44,552 nt of DNA from Omnitrophica WOR_2 bacterium RIFCSPHIGHO2_02_FULL_45_21 (GTDB lineage Bacteria > Omnitrophota > Gorgyraeia > Gygaellales > UBA12090). The position numbers and the translations under genes are program-made. Below, in pieces: positions 1 to 8,114 of the stretch (within the stretch, counting starts at the first letter, position 1; each line of letters begins with the position of its first letter). The stretch lies in contig MHGN01000071.1 of the NCBI GenBank assembly GCA_001805575.1, positions 1-44,552 of the forward strand, given 5' to 3'. A model generated the notes under the pieces. That model was not told the origin of the DNA. It searched no databases and saw only the letters and a list, made by a program, of their open reading frames with translations.

Positions 1-205
1 AATCGGATTAAGCCAGATTACAATCCTACCCCAGGAGCCAAAATTAGCAGCGCACTAATTTCCCCGGAAAAAAATCAATCCCCATTTTAAAGAAGACAGC
101 CGCAAGGCGCTTGGCTGGTTTTAGTCAGTTGCACTGGCATAAGGGTTAATCTTTTTTCCGCTCCCGCCACTACTTATTGTCTATTCCTTAAAAAATAATA
201 CAACC

Positions 206-261
206 CATTGTATTGACGCAATTTGGACAAACATTTTGCTTGACAATAAGTCAATGCAATG
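206..261. promoter_or_regulatory. Imperfect inverted repeat overlapping the mraZ promoter
   Basis: cattgtattgac (206-217) vs gtcaatgcaatg (250-261), 11/12 complementary; nested ttgac-aataa-gtcaa (240-254). Confidence 0.5.
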
Positions 262-267
262 TATACT
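240..267 (+). promoter_or_regulatory. Sigma70-like promoter of the dcw operon
   Basis: TTGACA (240-245), 16-nt spacer, TATACT (262-267), upstream of mraZ. Confidence 0.75.
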
Positions 268-276
268 TTATTCCAT

Positions 277-303
277 AAAGTGGTTCATAGTGGAGTAGAG
301 TGG
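277..303 (+). promoter_or_regulatory. Putative MraZ boxes: three direct GTGG repeats with 10-bp period
   Basis: aaaGTGGttcataGTGGagtagaGTGGt; GTGG at 280, 290 and 300, just downstream of the predicted transcription start. Resembles known MraZ-box architecture (tandem TGGG or AAAGTGK repeats). Confidence 0.7.
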
Positions 304-316
304 TAAATTCACGCAA

Positions 317-351
317 GTAACTTACAGAGCGCGCAGTGCTCTGTAAGTTAC
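317..351 (+). promoter_or_regulatory. Perfect 14-bp hairpin in the mraZ leader
   Basis: gtaacttacagagc-gcgcagt-gctctgtaagttac; ends 10 nt before the mraZ ATG (362). Confidence 0.8.
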
Positions 352-361
352 GCGCCCATTT

Positions 362-817
362 ATGTTTTACGGAGAGTATCAGCATAGTATAGACCGCAAG
401 GGAAGGATTATCTTGCCGGCGAAATTCAGGGAAGCCGCCAAGAATAATTATATAGAAAAATTCTTTGTGACCAGAGGATTAGATAAGTGCCTCTTTATGT
501 TTAGCGAAGAAGAGTGGAAAAACTATGAGGCCAAACTAAAAGCCGTGTCTTTTACCAAGCAGCAGGCGCGCACCTTTAATCGCCTATATTTTTCCGGCGC
601 TACCGAGGTGGTGCCTGATCGCCAGGGCAGAATTATCATTCCGCAGTATTTGAAGGATTTTGCCGATATAAAAAAAGAAGTGACCATTGTGGGAGTTTCA
701 AACCGGATTGAACTCTGGTCCAGGACGGCCTGGCAGGATTTTTATACTCACTCAAGCGCTACTTTTGAGGAGATTGCCCAGAATCTCTTGGAGGAAGGCG
801 CATCACCTAATGGGTAA
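362..817 (+). CDS. mraZ: Transcriptional regulator MraZ
   Basis: MFYGEYQHSIDRKGRIILPAKFR, and second repeat DRQGRIIIPQYL; first gene of the dcw cluster. Confidence 0.95.
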   Translation: MFYGEYQHSIDRKGRIILPAKFREAAKNNYIEKFFVTRGLDKCLFMFSEEEWKNYEAKLKAVSFTKQQARTFNRLYFSGATEVVPDRQGRIIIPQYLKDFADIKKEVTIVGVSNRIELWSRTAWQDFYTHSSATFEEIAQNLLEEGASPNG

Positions 818-850
818 GCGCAAGAAAGAGGTTTCTCACGGGGGTATACG

Positions 851-1744
851 GTGGTTAATATTGAACATATACCGGTGATGTGCCGGGAGGCAGTGAAATA
901 CCTGAACTTAAGGCCCGGCCTTACCATTGTTGACGCTACCATCGGAACAGCCGGACATGCGATGAAGATGCTGGAGAAAATCACTCCGGGCGGAAGGCTT
1001 ATCGGGATTGACCGCGATGCGGACTCTCTGTTGATTGCCGGAGCCCGCCTGAAGGAATTTAATCAGAAGGTGGATTTAGTGCACGCTGACTTTCGCAGTA
1101 TTGATAAGATTTTGCTAGGGCTTAATCTAAAGAAGATAGACGGTATACTTTTTGATCTGGGGGCCTCAAGCTATCAGCTTGATTCCCAGGAGCGCGGCTT
1201 TAGTTTCCGCTATGACGCTCCGTTAGATATGCGTATGGATAAAACCAGCTATATCCTGGCTTACGATTTAGTGAACAATCTGACGGAAAAGGAAATTTCC
1301 GATATCCTTTGGTCTTTTGGCCAGGAGCGCTGGCACAATCGTATTGCTAAATATTTAGTAAGAGAAAGGACGCGCCAGCCGATTTCTACCACTAATCAGC
1401 TCAAGGAAATTGTCTTAAGGGCCATGCCCTATAAATTCAGCCATCAGCGGATACATCCGGCAACCCGAACCTTTCAGGCGCTGCGTATTGCGGTGAACCG
1501 CGAGCTGGAGGCTTTAAGCGAAGCCCTGGAGCATATCCCTGAATTTTTAAAAAAAGGAGCTGCGGTTTGCGTCCTTTCCTTCCATTCTTTAGAAGATAGG
1601 ATTGTAAAACACAATTTTAGAGAAAATGCGCAGAGGGGAATCTACCGGCTTATTACTAAAAAGCCGCTAGTGCCGGCAGATGAAGAAATTAAAGAAAACC
1701 CCCGCTCAAGAAGCGCCAAGATGAGGGCAGCAGTGAGAATTTGA
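851..1744 (+). CDS. rsmH: 16S rRNA (cytosine-N4)-methyltransferase RsmH (MraW)
   Basis: HIPVMCREAVKYL, DATIGTAGHA, FHSLEDRIVK; GTG start. Confidence 0.95.
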   Translation: MVNIEHIPVMCREAVKYLNLRPGLTIVDATIGTAGHAMKMLEKITPGGRLIGIDRDADSLLIAGARLKEFNQKVDLVHADFRSIDKILLGLNLKKIDGILFDLGASSYQLDSQERGFSFRYDAPLDMRMDKTSYILAYDLVNNLTEKEISDILWSFGQERWHNRIAKYLVRERTRQPISTTNQLKEIVLRAMPYKFSHQRIHPATRTFQALRIAVNRELEALSEALEHIPEFLKKGAAVCVLSFHSLEDRIVKHNFRENAQRGIYRLITKKPLVPADEEIKENPRSRSAKMRAAVRI

Positions 1745-1760
1745 GACTGCCGCAAAACCT

Positions 1761-2207
1761 ATGAAGTTAAAATATTTTATTATCTGTTTAATGGCGCTAA
1801 CTATCTTGAGCTTGGTATATGCCTGGCAGCAGACCGAAATTATCAAGCTTGCCTATCTGGAAAATAATAAGGATAAGGTTTGCAAAGAATTACTTGATAG
1901 GAATCAGTATTTACGCTATAATCTACTCAGTCAGCAGTCCGCATTGAACCTGGGAAATAAATTCTTAGACGGCGCTGATAACTTTGAGATACCTCAACAG
2001 TCACAGATGCTCTCTTTGCCGCTGCCGATTGATCGTCCGCAGGGCTATCTTCAGGATGGATTTCGCCCTACGCAAAAGGCAGGAATCAAACTTAAGCGGC
2101 AAGAAACTTTCCTGGTGAGTATTGCGAAGCTGCAGAATGCCTTACCGCTTTTGATAGTCAGGTCATTCATTAACAAGCAGGCTCAGGCCCAAGATATTAA
2201 CCGCTAA
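1761..2207 (+). CDS. FtsL-like short single-TM cell division protein
   Basis: N-terminal TM plus short coiled region; lies between rsmH and ftsI. Confidence 0.6.
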   Translation: MKLKYFIICLMALTILSLVYAWQQTEIIKLAYLENNKDKVCKELLDRNQYLRYNLLSQQSALNLGNKFLDGADNFEIPQQSQMLSLPLPIDRPQGYLQDGFRPTQKAGIKLKRQETFLVSIAKLQNALPLLIVRSFINKQAQAQDINR

Positions 2208-2287
2208 ACCCTTTGACGCCATCTTAAATTTTTCCGAGTTCGCTTCCTTCTGCATTCAATTGAGCGGGATAGATAGATAAAATTTCT

Positions 2288-3997
2288 GTGCATATCGGTA
2301 TCAGCCATCGTCGCTTCCGAGCGGTCATTTTCATTTTTTTATTCTTCTTTGTCCTATGCATCTTGCGCCTCCTTTATATTCAGCTCTTTAAGTCCAGTTA
2401 TCTTTCACATATAGCCAGCCAGCAGCATAATCTCTATATTGAATTAGAGCCCTTACGGGGCGCCATTTACGACCGCAATCTAAAACCCCTGGCAGTAAAT
2501 CTTCCCTCTGATTCACTCTATGCCTCAAGCCGCCAGTTCAAAAATAAAGAAAAAGTAATCCTGCAGTTAGTTGATGCCCTGGGCTTAGACTATAGTTATC
2601 TAAAAGGCAGGATCTATCGTAATAAGGCATTTGTCTGGCTTGTCCGTAAACTGTCCTGGGAACAGGCCGAGAAGATAAGGCAGCTGAAAATTGAGGGGCT
2701 GGGATTTATTCGCGAGAGTAAGCGCAGCTATCCGAATAAGAATCTTGCCGCGCAGACAATAGGTTTTGCGGGTTTGGATAACGTAGGTTTAGAAGGATTA
2801 GAGTTGTATTATAACGAGTATCTGAAAGGAACCAGCGGCTGGACAGTTATGCTGCGGGATGCTAAGCAGAATAAATTACTTAGCCAGAATCTGCTCTTAC
2901 CCAAAGACGGCTCCGAGTTAATCTTAACCATTGATGAATTTATTCAGTTTGTTGCGGAAAGGGAATTAGAGAGGGTTTATAAGATATTTAAAGCTAAGGG
3001 TGCATCGGTTATTATTCTTAATCCTAAGACAGGAGAGATCCTGGCAATGGCGAATCGGCCGACATACGATCCGAATCATCCGCAAGTATCAAACGTGGAT
3101 TTCCGGCGCAATCGGGCGCTCTGTGATATGTTTGAGCCGGGTTCTGTTTTTAAGATTGTGGCCGCTTCGGCGGCATTGGAGGAGGGAAGGTTTAACGAAT
3201 CAGACCGCTTTTTCTGTGAAAACGGTTCTTACCGGGTGGCTAATCATATTCTCCACGACCACCATGCGCACGGCTGGCTTACCTTTGCTCAGGTTTTTAG
3301 CGAGTCAAGTAATATCGGCACCACCAAAATTGCCCAGGGATTAGGCCCTGATATTATCTATCGCTATGCCGCCTCTTTTGGTTTCGGCAGACAATCAGGA
3401 TTAGACATGCCGGGAGAAATTTCCGGCGTATTAAAAGAGCCAAAGGACTGGTCAAAGACCACTATCGGCGCGGTGCCCATAGGGCATGAGGTTGGGGTTA
3501 CGGCTTTACAGCTTGCCTGCGCAATCTCAAGCATTGCAAATGACGGCATATTGATGAGGCCGAGCATTGTGAAAGCAATCCAGGATACGCAGGGTGAGAT
3601 AATTAAGGAATATAAACCCGAAGAAGTGAGGCGGGTAATTTCTTCAAAAACAGCCAAACGCATCAAAGATATATTGGTTTTAGCCACTGAAGAAGGAACC
3701 GGAAAGCTGGCTAGGGTTTCTGATTTTAAGGTTGCCGGAAAAACCGGCACCGCTCAGAAGATAGAGCCGGACGGCAGCTATTCGCATAGCAGGTATATTG
3801 CTTCTTTCATCGGTTTTGCTCCGGCTGAGCAGCCTCTGGTGGCAGTTGTGGTTACTGTTGATGAGCCTCGTCCTTATTATTTTGGCGGAGTGGTTGCGGC
3901 TCCGGTATTTAAACGGATTGTCCAGGATGTAGTGAAATACTTAAAACTCCAGAGGAATAACGATGCGATTAGCGAGATTGCTAAGAAGACTCGATAG
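2288..3997 (+). CDS. ftsI: Peptidoglycan D,D-transpeptidase (class B PBP, FtsI/PBP3-like)
   Basis: SVFK, SSN and KTGTAQ transpeptidase motifs; dcw position. GTG start. Confidence 0.92.
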   Translation: MHIGISHRRFRAVIFIFLFFFVLCILRLLYIQLFKSSYLSHIASQQHNLYIELEPLRGAIYDRNLKPLAVNLPSDSLYASSRQFKNKEKVILQLVDALGLDYSYLKGRIYRNKAFVWLVRKLSWEQAEKIRQLKIEGLGFIRESKRSYPNKNLAAQTIGFAGLDNVGLEGLELYYNEYLKGTSGWTVMLRDAKQNKLLSQNLLLPKDGSELILTIDEFIQFVAERELERVYKIFKAKGASVIILNPKTGEILAMANRPTYDPNHPQVSNVDFRRNRALCDMFEPGSVFKIVAASAALEEGRFNESDRFFCENGSYRVANHILHDHHAHGWLTFAQVFSESSNIGTTKIAQGLGPDIIYRYAASFGFGRQSGLDMPGEISGVLKEPKDWSKTTIGAVPIGHEVGVTALQLACAISSIANDGILMRPSIVKAIQDTQGEIIKEYKPEEVRRVISSKTAKRIKDILVLATEEGTGKLARVSDFKVAGKTGTAQKIEPDGSYSHSRYIASFIGFAPAEQPLVAVVVTVDEPRPYYFGGVVAAPVFKRIVQDVVKYLKLQRNNDAISEIAKKTR

Positions 3998-5519
3998 GCC
4001 AGAGGGCAGTGGTGCGGCTTCCAATAGCCGCAGCCACCAGCCAGAGGGCAGTGGTGCGGCTTCCAATAGCCGCAGCCATAGCCAGTGCTTTGGCAAACTT
4101 TCAGAAAATGTGGATATCTCAAGCCTTGCCTGTGATTCCCGAAGCGTAACAAAAGACTCTCTTTTCATCGCTATCGATGGCACAAAAGTAAAAGGCAGTG
4201 ATTTCATCGCTGAGGCGATAAGAAATGGCGCTTCGTGCGTGGTTGCTGCTCATCGCAGGACTGCGCTGTTTGAGAGGAGAGTCCCTGTTATTTATTTTCC
4301 CGATACCCGCTATGCCTTGGCGGTGATGGCAGATGAATTTTTTGGCCATCCCTCAAGGAAGCTCAAAGTGATTGGCGTTACCGGCACAAACGGAAAAACC
4401 AGCATAACCTATCTTATCAGGAGCATACTCCAGGAGGCCAATTTTTCCTGCGGTATAATCGGAACCATAAACTATTCTTTTAAAGAGAAAATCATTCCCG
4501 CCCAGAATACCACGCCCGGCCCCTTAGAGCTGCAAATGTTCTTAAAGCAAATGGTTAGAGCCGGATGCGCTTACTGCATAATGGAGGTTTCTTCGCACAG
4601 CTTAGATCAGCAAAGGACTGCGGGTATAGATTTCAAAGCCGCTCTATTTACTAATCTGACTCATGACCATCTGGATTACCATCTCAATTTAGAAAACTAT
4701 TTTTCTGCCAAAGCCAAGCTTTTCCGGGGGCTTAATAAAGACGCCTTTAGCATAATCAATGCTGATAGCCCTTATGCCGGGAGGCTTGCGACTATAGGCC
4801 TGGGGAAATTAATTACATATGGGATAGATTCAGAGTGCGATATCAGAGCGGAAAATTTAGCCTTAGATCTGGCAGGAAGCGAATTTATCCTGCATACGAA
4901 AAAGCGCAAGCCCTCCTCGGGGGGTAAGACGAAAATCAAAACCCGCCTTATCGGCAGGCACAATATCTCTAATCTATTAGCTGCTATTGCCTTTGCTTTG
5001 AGTCAAAAAATAGAATTAGCGCAGATTGTCCGCGCCGTAGAAAATTTTAACGGCGTCAAGGGAAGGTTGGAAAGGGTCAGAGCGCAAGAAAGAAATATTT
5101 TCATTGATTATGCCCATACCCCTGACGCGCTGGCGAATGTCCTGGGAACCCTCAAGGCACTCTCAAAGGGTAAGCTGACGGTTGTCTTTGGAGCTGGAGG
5201 AGAGCGCGATGCTCTTAAGAGGCCGCTAATGGGAAAGCTCGCCGAGAAATATGCGGACAAGATTATTATCACTTCTGACAATCCACGCAGTGAAGAGCCG
5301 CAAAAAATTGCCGATGATATTACCTTGAAGATGCGCGGGGATAATTACAAGGTCATTTTAGACCGCAAAGAGGCAATTGCCTGCGCCTTATCCGCATCTT
5401 ATGCCGGCGACACAGTGCTTATTGCCGGAAAAGGCCATGAGAATTACCAGATCCTCAAGGACAGGAAGATTGAATTTGACGATATGGCAGTGGTAAAACA
5501 ACTCTTGCAACAGACATAG
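3963..5519 (+). CDS. murE: UDP-MurNAc-tripeptide synthetase MurE, with repeat insert in N-terminus
   Basis: GTNGKTS Mur ligase P-loop, LTHDHLDYH, GRHNISN, DNPRSEEP. Confidence 0.93.
   Translation: MRLARLLRRLDRPEGSGAASNSRSHQPEGSGAASNSRSHSQCFGKLSENVDISSLACDSRSVTKDSLFIAIDGTKVKGSDFIAEAIRNGASCVVAAHRRTALFERRVPVIYFPDTRYALAVMADEFFGHPSRKLKVIGVTGTNGKTSITYLIRSILQEANFSCGIIGTINYSFKEKIIPAQNTTPGPLELQMFLKQMVRAGCAYCIMEVSSHSLDQQRTAGIDFKAALFTNLTHDHLDYHLNLENYFSAKAKLFRGLNKDAFSIINADSPYAGRLATIGLGKLITYGIDSECDIRAENLALDLAGSEFILHTKKRKPSSGGKTKIKTRLIGRHNISNLLAAIAFALSQKIELAQIVRAVENFNGVKGRLERVRAQERNIFIDYAHTPDALANVLGTLKALSKGKLTVVFGAGGERDALKRPLMGKLAEKYADKIIITSDNPRSEEPQKIADDITLKMRGDNYKVILDRKEAIACALSASYAGDTVLIAGKGHENYQILKDRKIEFDDMAVVKQLLQQT
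3999..4078 (+). repeat. Two tandem 38-bp palindromic units (period 42 bp) in frame in murE
   Basis: ccagagggcagtggtgcggcttccaatagccgcagcca at 3999 and 4041; each folds gtgg-tgcggct/agccgca-ccac and encodes PEGSGAASNSRSH. Confidence 0.9.
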
Positions 5520-5569
5520 GGACGGTTCTCATAGAGCCATCCCTAAGATTTGCCTAGAGAACCATTCCT
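5518..5569. repeat. REP-like imperfect palindrome between murE and murF
   Basis: agggacggttctc (5518-5530) vs gagaaccattcct (5557-5569), 11/13 complementary, with internal agagccatccct. Resembles GGACGGTTCT REP motifs. Confidence 0.6.
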
Positions 5570-5572
5570 GAT

Positions 5573-6931
5573 ATGTGGAGTATAAGAGAAATATTGAAGG
5601 CAACAGCGGGCCGGCTTCTTGCCGGAAATCCCGATGTTCACATCACCGGAGTTTCTATAGATTCGCGCGCTATTAAAAAGGGCGACATTTTCATCTGCAT
5701 AAAAGGAGAGCGTTTTGACGGCCACGATTTTATTCCCCAGGCAATAAAAAATGGCGCAGCAGCTATTTGTTTTTGCAGGGACAAAGCGGCAGTTTGTCAG
5801 GCGATTAAAATGCCGCGCAATGCAATCGCAGTTAGAGATACCATAGCCGCCTTAAGCGCGCTGGCCCATTACCATCGCAAACGTTTCTCTATACCGGTTA
5901 TCGGCATAAGCGGAACAAACGGCAAGACCACTACCAAAGAGATGCTCGCTTCTCTATTAAGCTTTAGGTATAAGGTTCTCAAAAATGAAGGGACTCAGAA
6001 TAATATCATTGGTTTATCATTGACCCTGCTTCGCCTGGATACAAGCCATGGAATCGTGGTCTTAGAATTAGGAACGAATCATTTTGGTGAGATAGGTGAG
6101 CTTTGCCGGATTTCCGCGCCCACAGTAGGGCTGATTACTAATATTGGCCCGGCGCACCTTGAATTTTTTGGCGATGAAAAGGGAGTGCTGAGAGAGAAAT
6201 GGGAATTGATCAGGGGATTGGCTTTTCCCCGCATTGGAATTTTAAACGTTGACGATATCCGGCTCAAAGAAAAATTATCCCGCGCCGCCGGGGTTAGCTT
6301 TTTTACCTTTGCACTGACGAATAAAGCTGATTTTATGGCGCAGAGAATACTCCAGAAAGACGGAAAGATAAGTTTCTATATCAAAAATTATCCCCTTGAG
6401 CTAAAAACCGTTTCTAAGGTTAATGTCTATAATGCATTAAGCGCCTATGCTGCGGCAAGAATTTTTGGCATTGAGCATAACGTTATCATGAGTAAATTAA
6501 AGCATTTCCGCTTTCCTAAAGCCCGTTTCCAGAAGAAGAGGATAAGCGGCTTTTACGTAATTGATGATGCTTACAACGCAAATCCCGCATCAATGCATAA
6601 TGCCATTGATGCCTTTAGTAATTTGAGAACCCGCGGAAGGAAAATTGCCATCATTGGCGATATGCTGGAATTAGGCCAAAAAGCAGGCCAGCTGCATAGG
6701 CAGGCCGGGGGAGCCTTGGGTGAATCAGCTATTGATATGATTATCGGAGTGGGAAGGTTAGCGCATATTGCCTGCGATGCGGCGCAGGCATGCGGCCTAA
6801 GTCGGAAAGTAATATATAAGTGTGATACAACTGATCAAGCCAGGGCTATTGCTATCTCTCTGCTTAAAAAAGGAGATTTTGTTTTACTGAAAGGTTCGCG
6901 GGCAATGAGGCTGGAGAAGATATTTAATTAA
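5573..6931 (+). CDS. murF: UDP-MurNAc-tripeptide--D-Ala-D-Ala ligase
   Basis: GTNGKTTTKEM, DAYNANPASM, dcw position. Confidence 0.93.
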   Translation: MWSIREILKATAGRLLAGNPDVHITGVSIDSRAIKKGDIFICIKGERFDGHDFIPQAIKNGAAAICFCRDKAAVCQAIKMPRNAIAVRDTIAALSALAHYHRKRFSIPVIGISGTNGKTTTKEMLASLLSFRYKVLKNEGTQNNIIGLSLTLLRLDTSHGIVVLELGTNHFGEIGELCRISAPTVGLITNIGPAHLEFFGDEKGVLREKWELIRGLAFPRIGILNVDDIRLKEKLSRAAGVSFFTFALTNKADFMAQRILQKDGKISFYIKNYPLELKTVSKVNVYNALSAYAAARIFGIEHNVIMSKLKHFRFPKARFQKKRISGFYVIDDAYNANPASMHNAIDAFSNLRTRGRKIAIIGDMLELGQKAGQLHRQAGGALGESAIDMIIGVGRLAHIACDAAQACGLSRKVIYKCDTTDQARAIAISLLKKGDFVLLKGSRAMRLEKIFN

Positions 6932-6940
6932 CAGAGCACT

Positions 6941-8035
6941 ATGCTTTATTATTTCCTCTATTCACTAAAAGATATCCATCCGTTTTTTAATATCTTCAAG
7001 TACATTACCTTCAGGGCGGTTCTGGCGGCAGCGAGCGCATTCCTTATCAGTATTATTTTTGGGCCTTTAGTAATCAGGAAACTCGCTCAATTTAAGATTG
7101 GACAACAGCTCAGGCCGCCTGAAGAATGCCTGGACTTATATAAACTACATAGCGCAAAAGCCGGCACTCCCACTATGGGAGGGATTTTGATATTGGCAAG
7201 TATATCGGCCGCTGTCTTGCTATGGGCCGACCTTAAAAATAGCTATATCCTTTTTACTCTCGTGGCAACCTTAGGCCTGGGCTTGATAGGTTTTCTTGAC
7301 GATTACATCAAGCTTTCAAAAAAACGCTCCAGGGGACTGACGATTTCGGGAAAATTCATTCTTCAGGCAGGGATAGGCCTGCTAATAGGCTATTTTGCAT
7401 CACTTGACCGGAATTTGGGCCCAAGGTTGGATGTGCCATTTTTTAAAAACATTATTCTGGATTTGGGCTTTTTTTACATTCCTTTTGTCGCCTTGGTGGT
7501 GGTCAGCTCATCCAATGCGGTAAATCTTACTGATGGTTTAGATGGCCTGGCAATCGGCTGCACAATTATGGTCGCGCTTACCTATGCTATTTTAAGCTAT
7601 GTTTCAGGACACGCTGTATTTAGCAATTATTTGTTTATACCTTTTATTCCCGGAAGCGGCGAACTGACTGTTTTTTGCGCCAGCATCCTGGGCGCTTCTT
7701 TGGGTTTCTTATGGTTTAATTGTTTTCCGGCCAGTGTTTTTATGGGTGATATCGGTTCCTTATCTCTGGGGGGAGCCATCGGAACCATAGCGGTCTTCGT
7801 TAAGAAGGAGTTTTTACTTATCATTGTAGGGGGGATATTTGTCGTAGAGGCCTTATCGGTTATACTTCAGGTAGGGTCATTCCGCTTGAGGAAAGGAAAG
7901 AGAATATTCAAGGTTGCGCCCTTGCATCATCATTTTCAGGTTTTAGGATACCCGGAAAGCAAAATTATAGTGAGGTTCTGGATTGTGGGAATTATTCTGG
8001 CGGTATTAACCTTAGCCACCCTGAAGATACGATAG
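6941..8035 (+). CDS. mraY: Phospho-MurNAc-pentapeptide transferase
   Basis: KAGTPTMGG, FLDDYIK, NAVNLTDGLDGLA, PLHHHFQ. Confidence 0.95.
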   Translation: MLYYFLYSLKDIHPFFNIFKYITFRAVLAAASAFLISIIFGPLVIRKLAQFKIGQQLRPPEECLDLYKLHSAKAGTPTMGGILILASISAAVLLWADLKNSYILFTLVATLGLGLIGFLDDYIKLSKKRSRGLTISGKFILQAGIGLLIGYFASLDRNLGPRLDVPFFKNIILDLGFFYIPFVALVVVSSSNAVNLTDGLDGLAIGCTIMVALTYAILSYVSGHAVFSNYLFIPFIPGSGELTVFCASILGASLGFLWFNCFPASVFMGDIGSLSLGGAIGTIAVFVKKEFLLIIVGGIFVVEALSVILQVGSFRLRKGKRIFKVAPLHHHFQVLGYPESKIIVRFWIVGIILAVLTLATLKIR

Positions 8036-8114
8036 CGAAAACTCAAATTTCGTTTTACACTTTACGTTTACTTGACTATTGCTTCGTGAGATAAATTTTT
8101 CGTTACAGTGCACT

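Noticed and set aside
100-140. Rho-independent terminator (cagcc...ggctg followed by gtttta)
   Set aside because: Short 5-bp stem and weak T-tract; cannot be supported without expression data.
3364-3750. 128-aa antisense ORF within ftsI, one of many minus-strand ORFs in the track
   Set aside because: It overlaps a clearly conserved plus-strand gene, shows no recognisable motif and is explained by codon composition on the opposite strand. The other antisense ORFs were dismissed on the same grounds.
8036-8078. Additional heptamer array before murD (ttttacactttacgtttac)
   Set aside because: Only about three units with a phase slip; too weak to list beside the clearer arrays.
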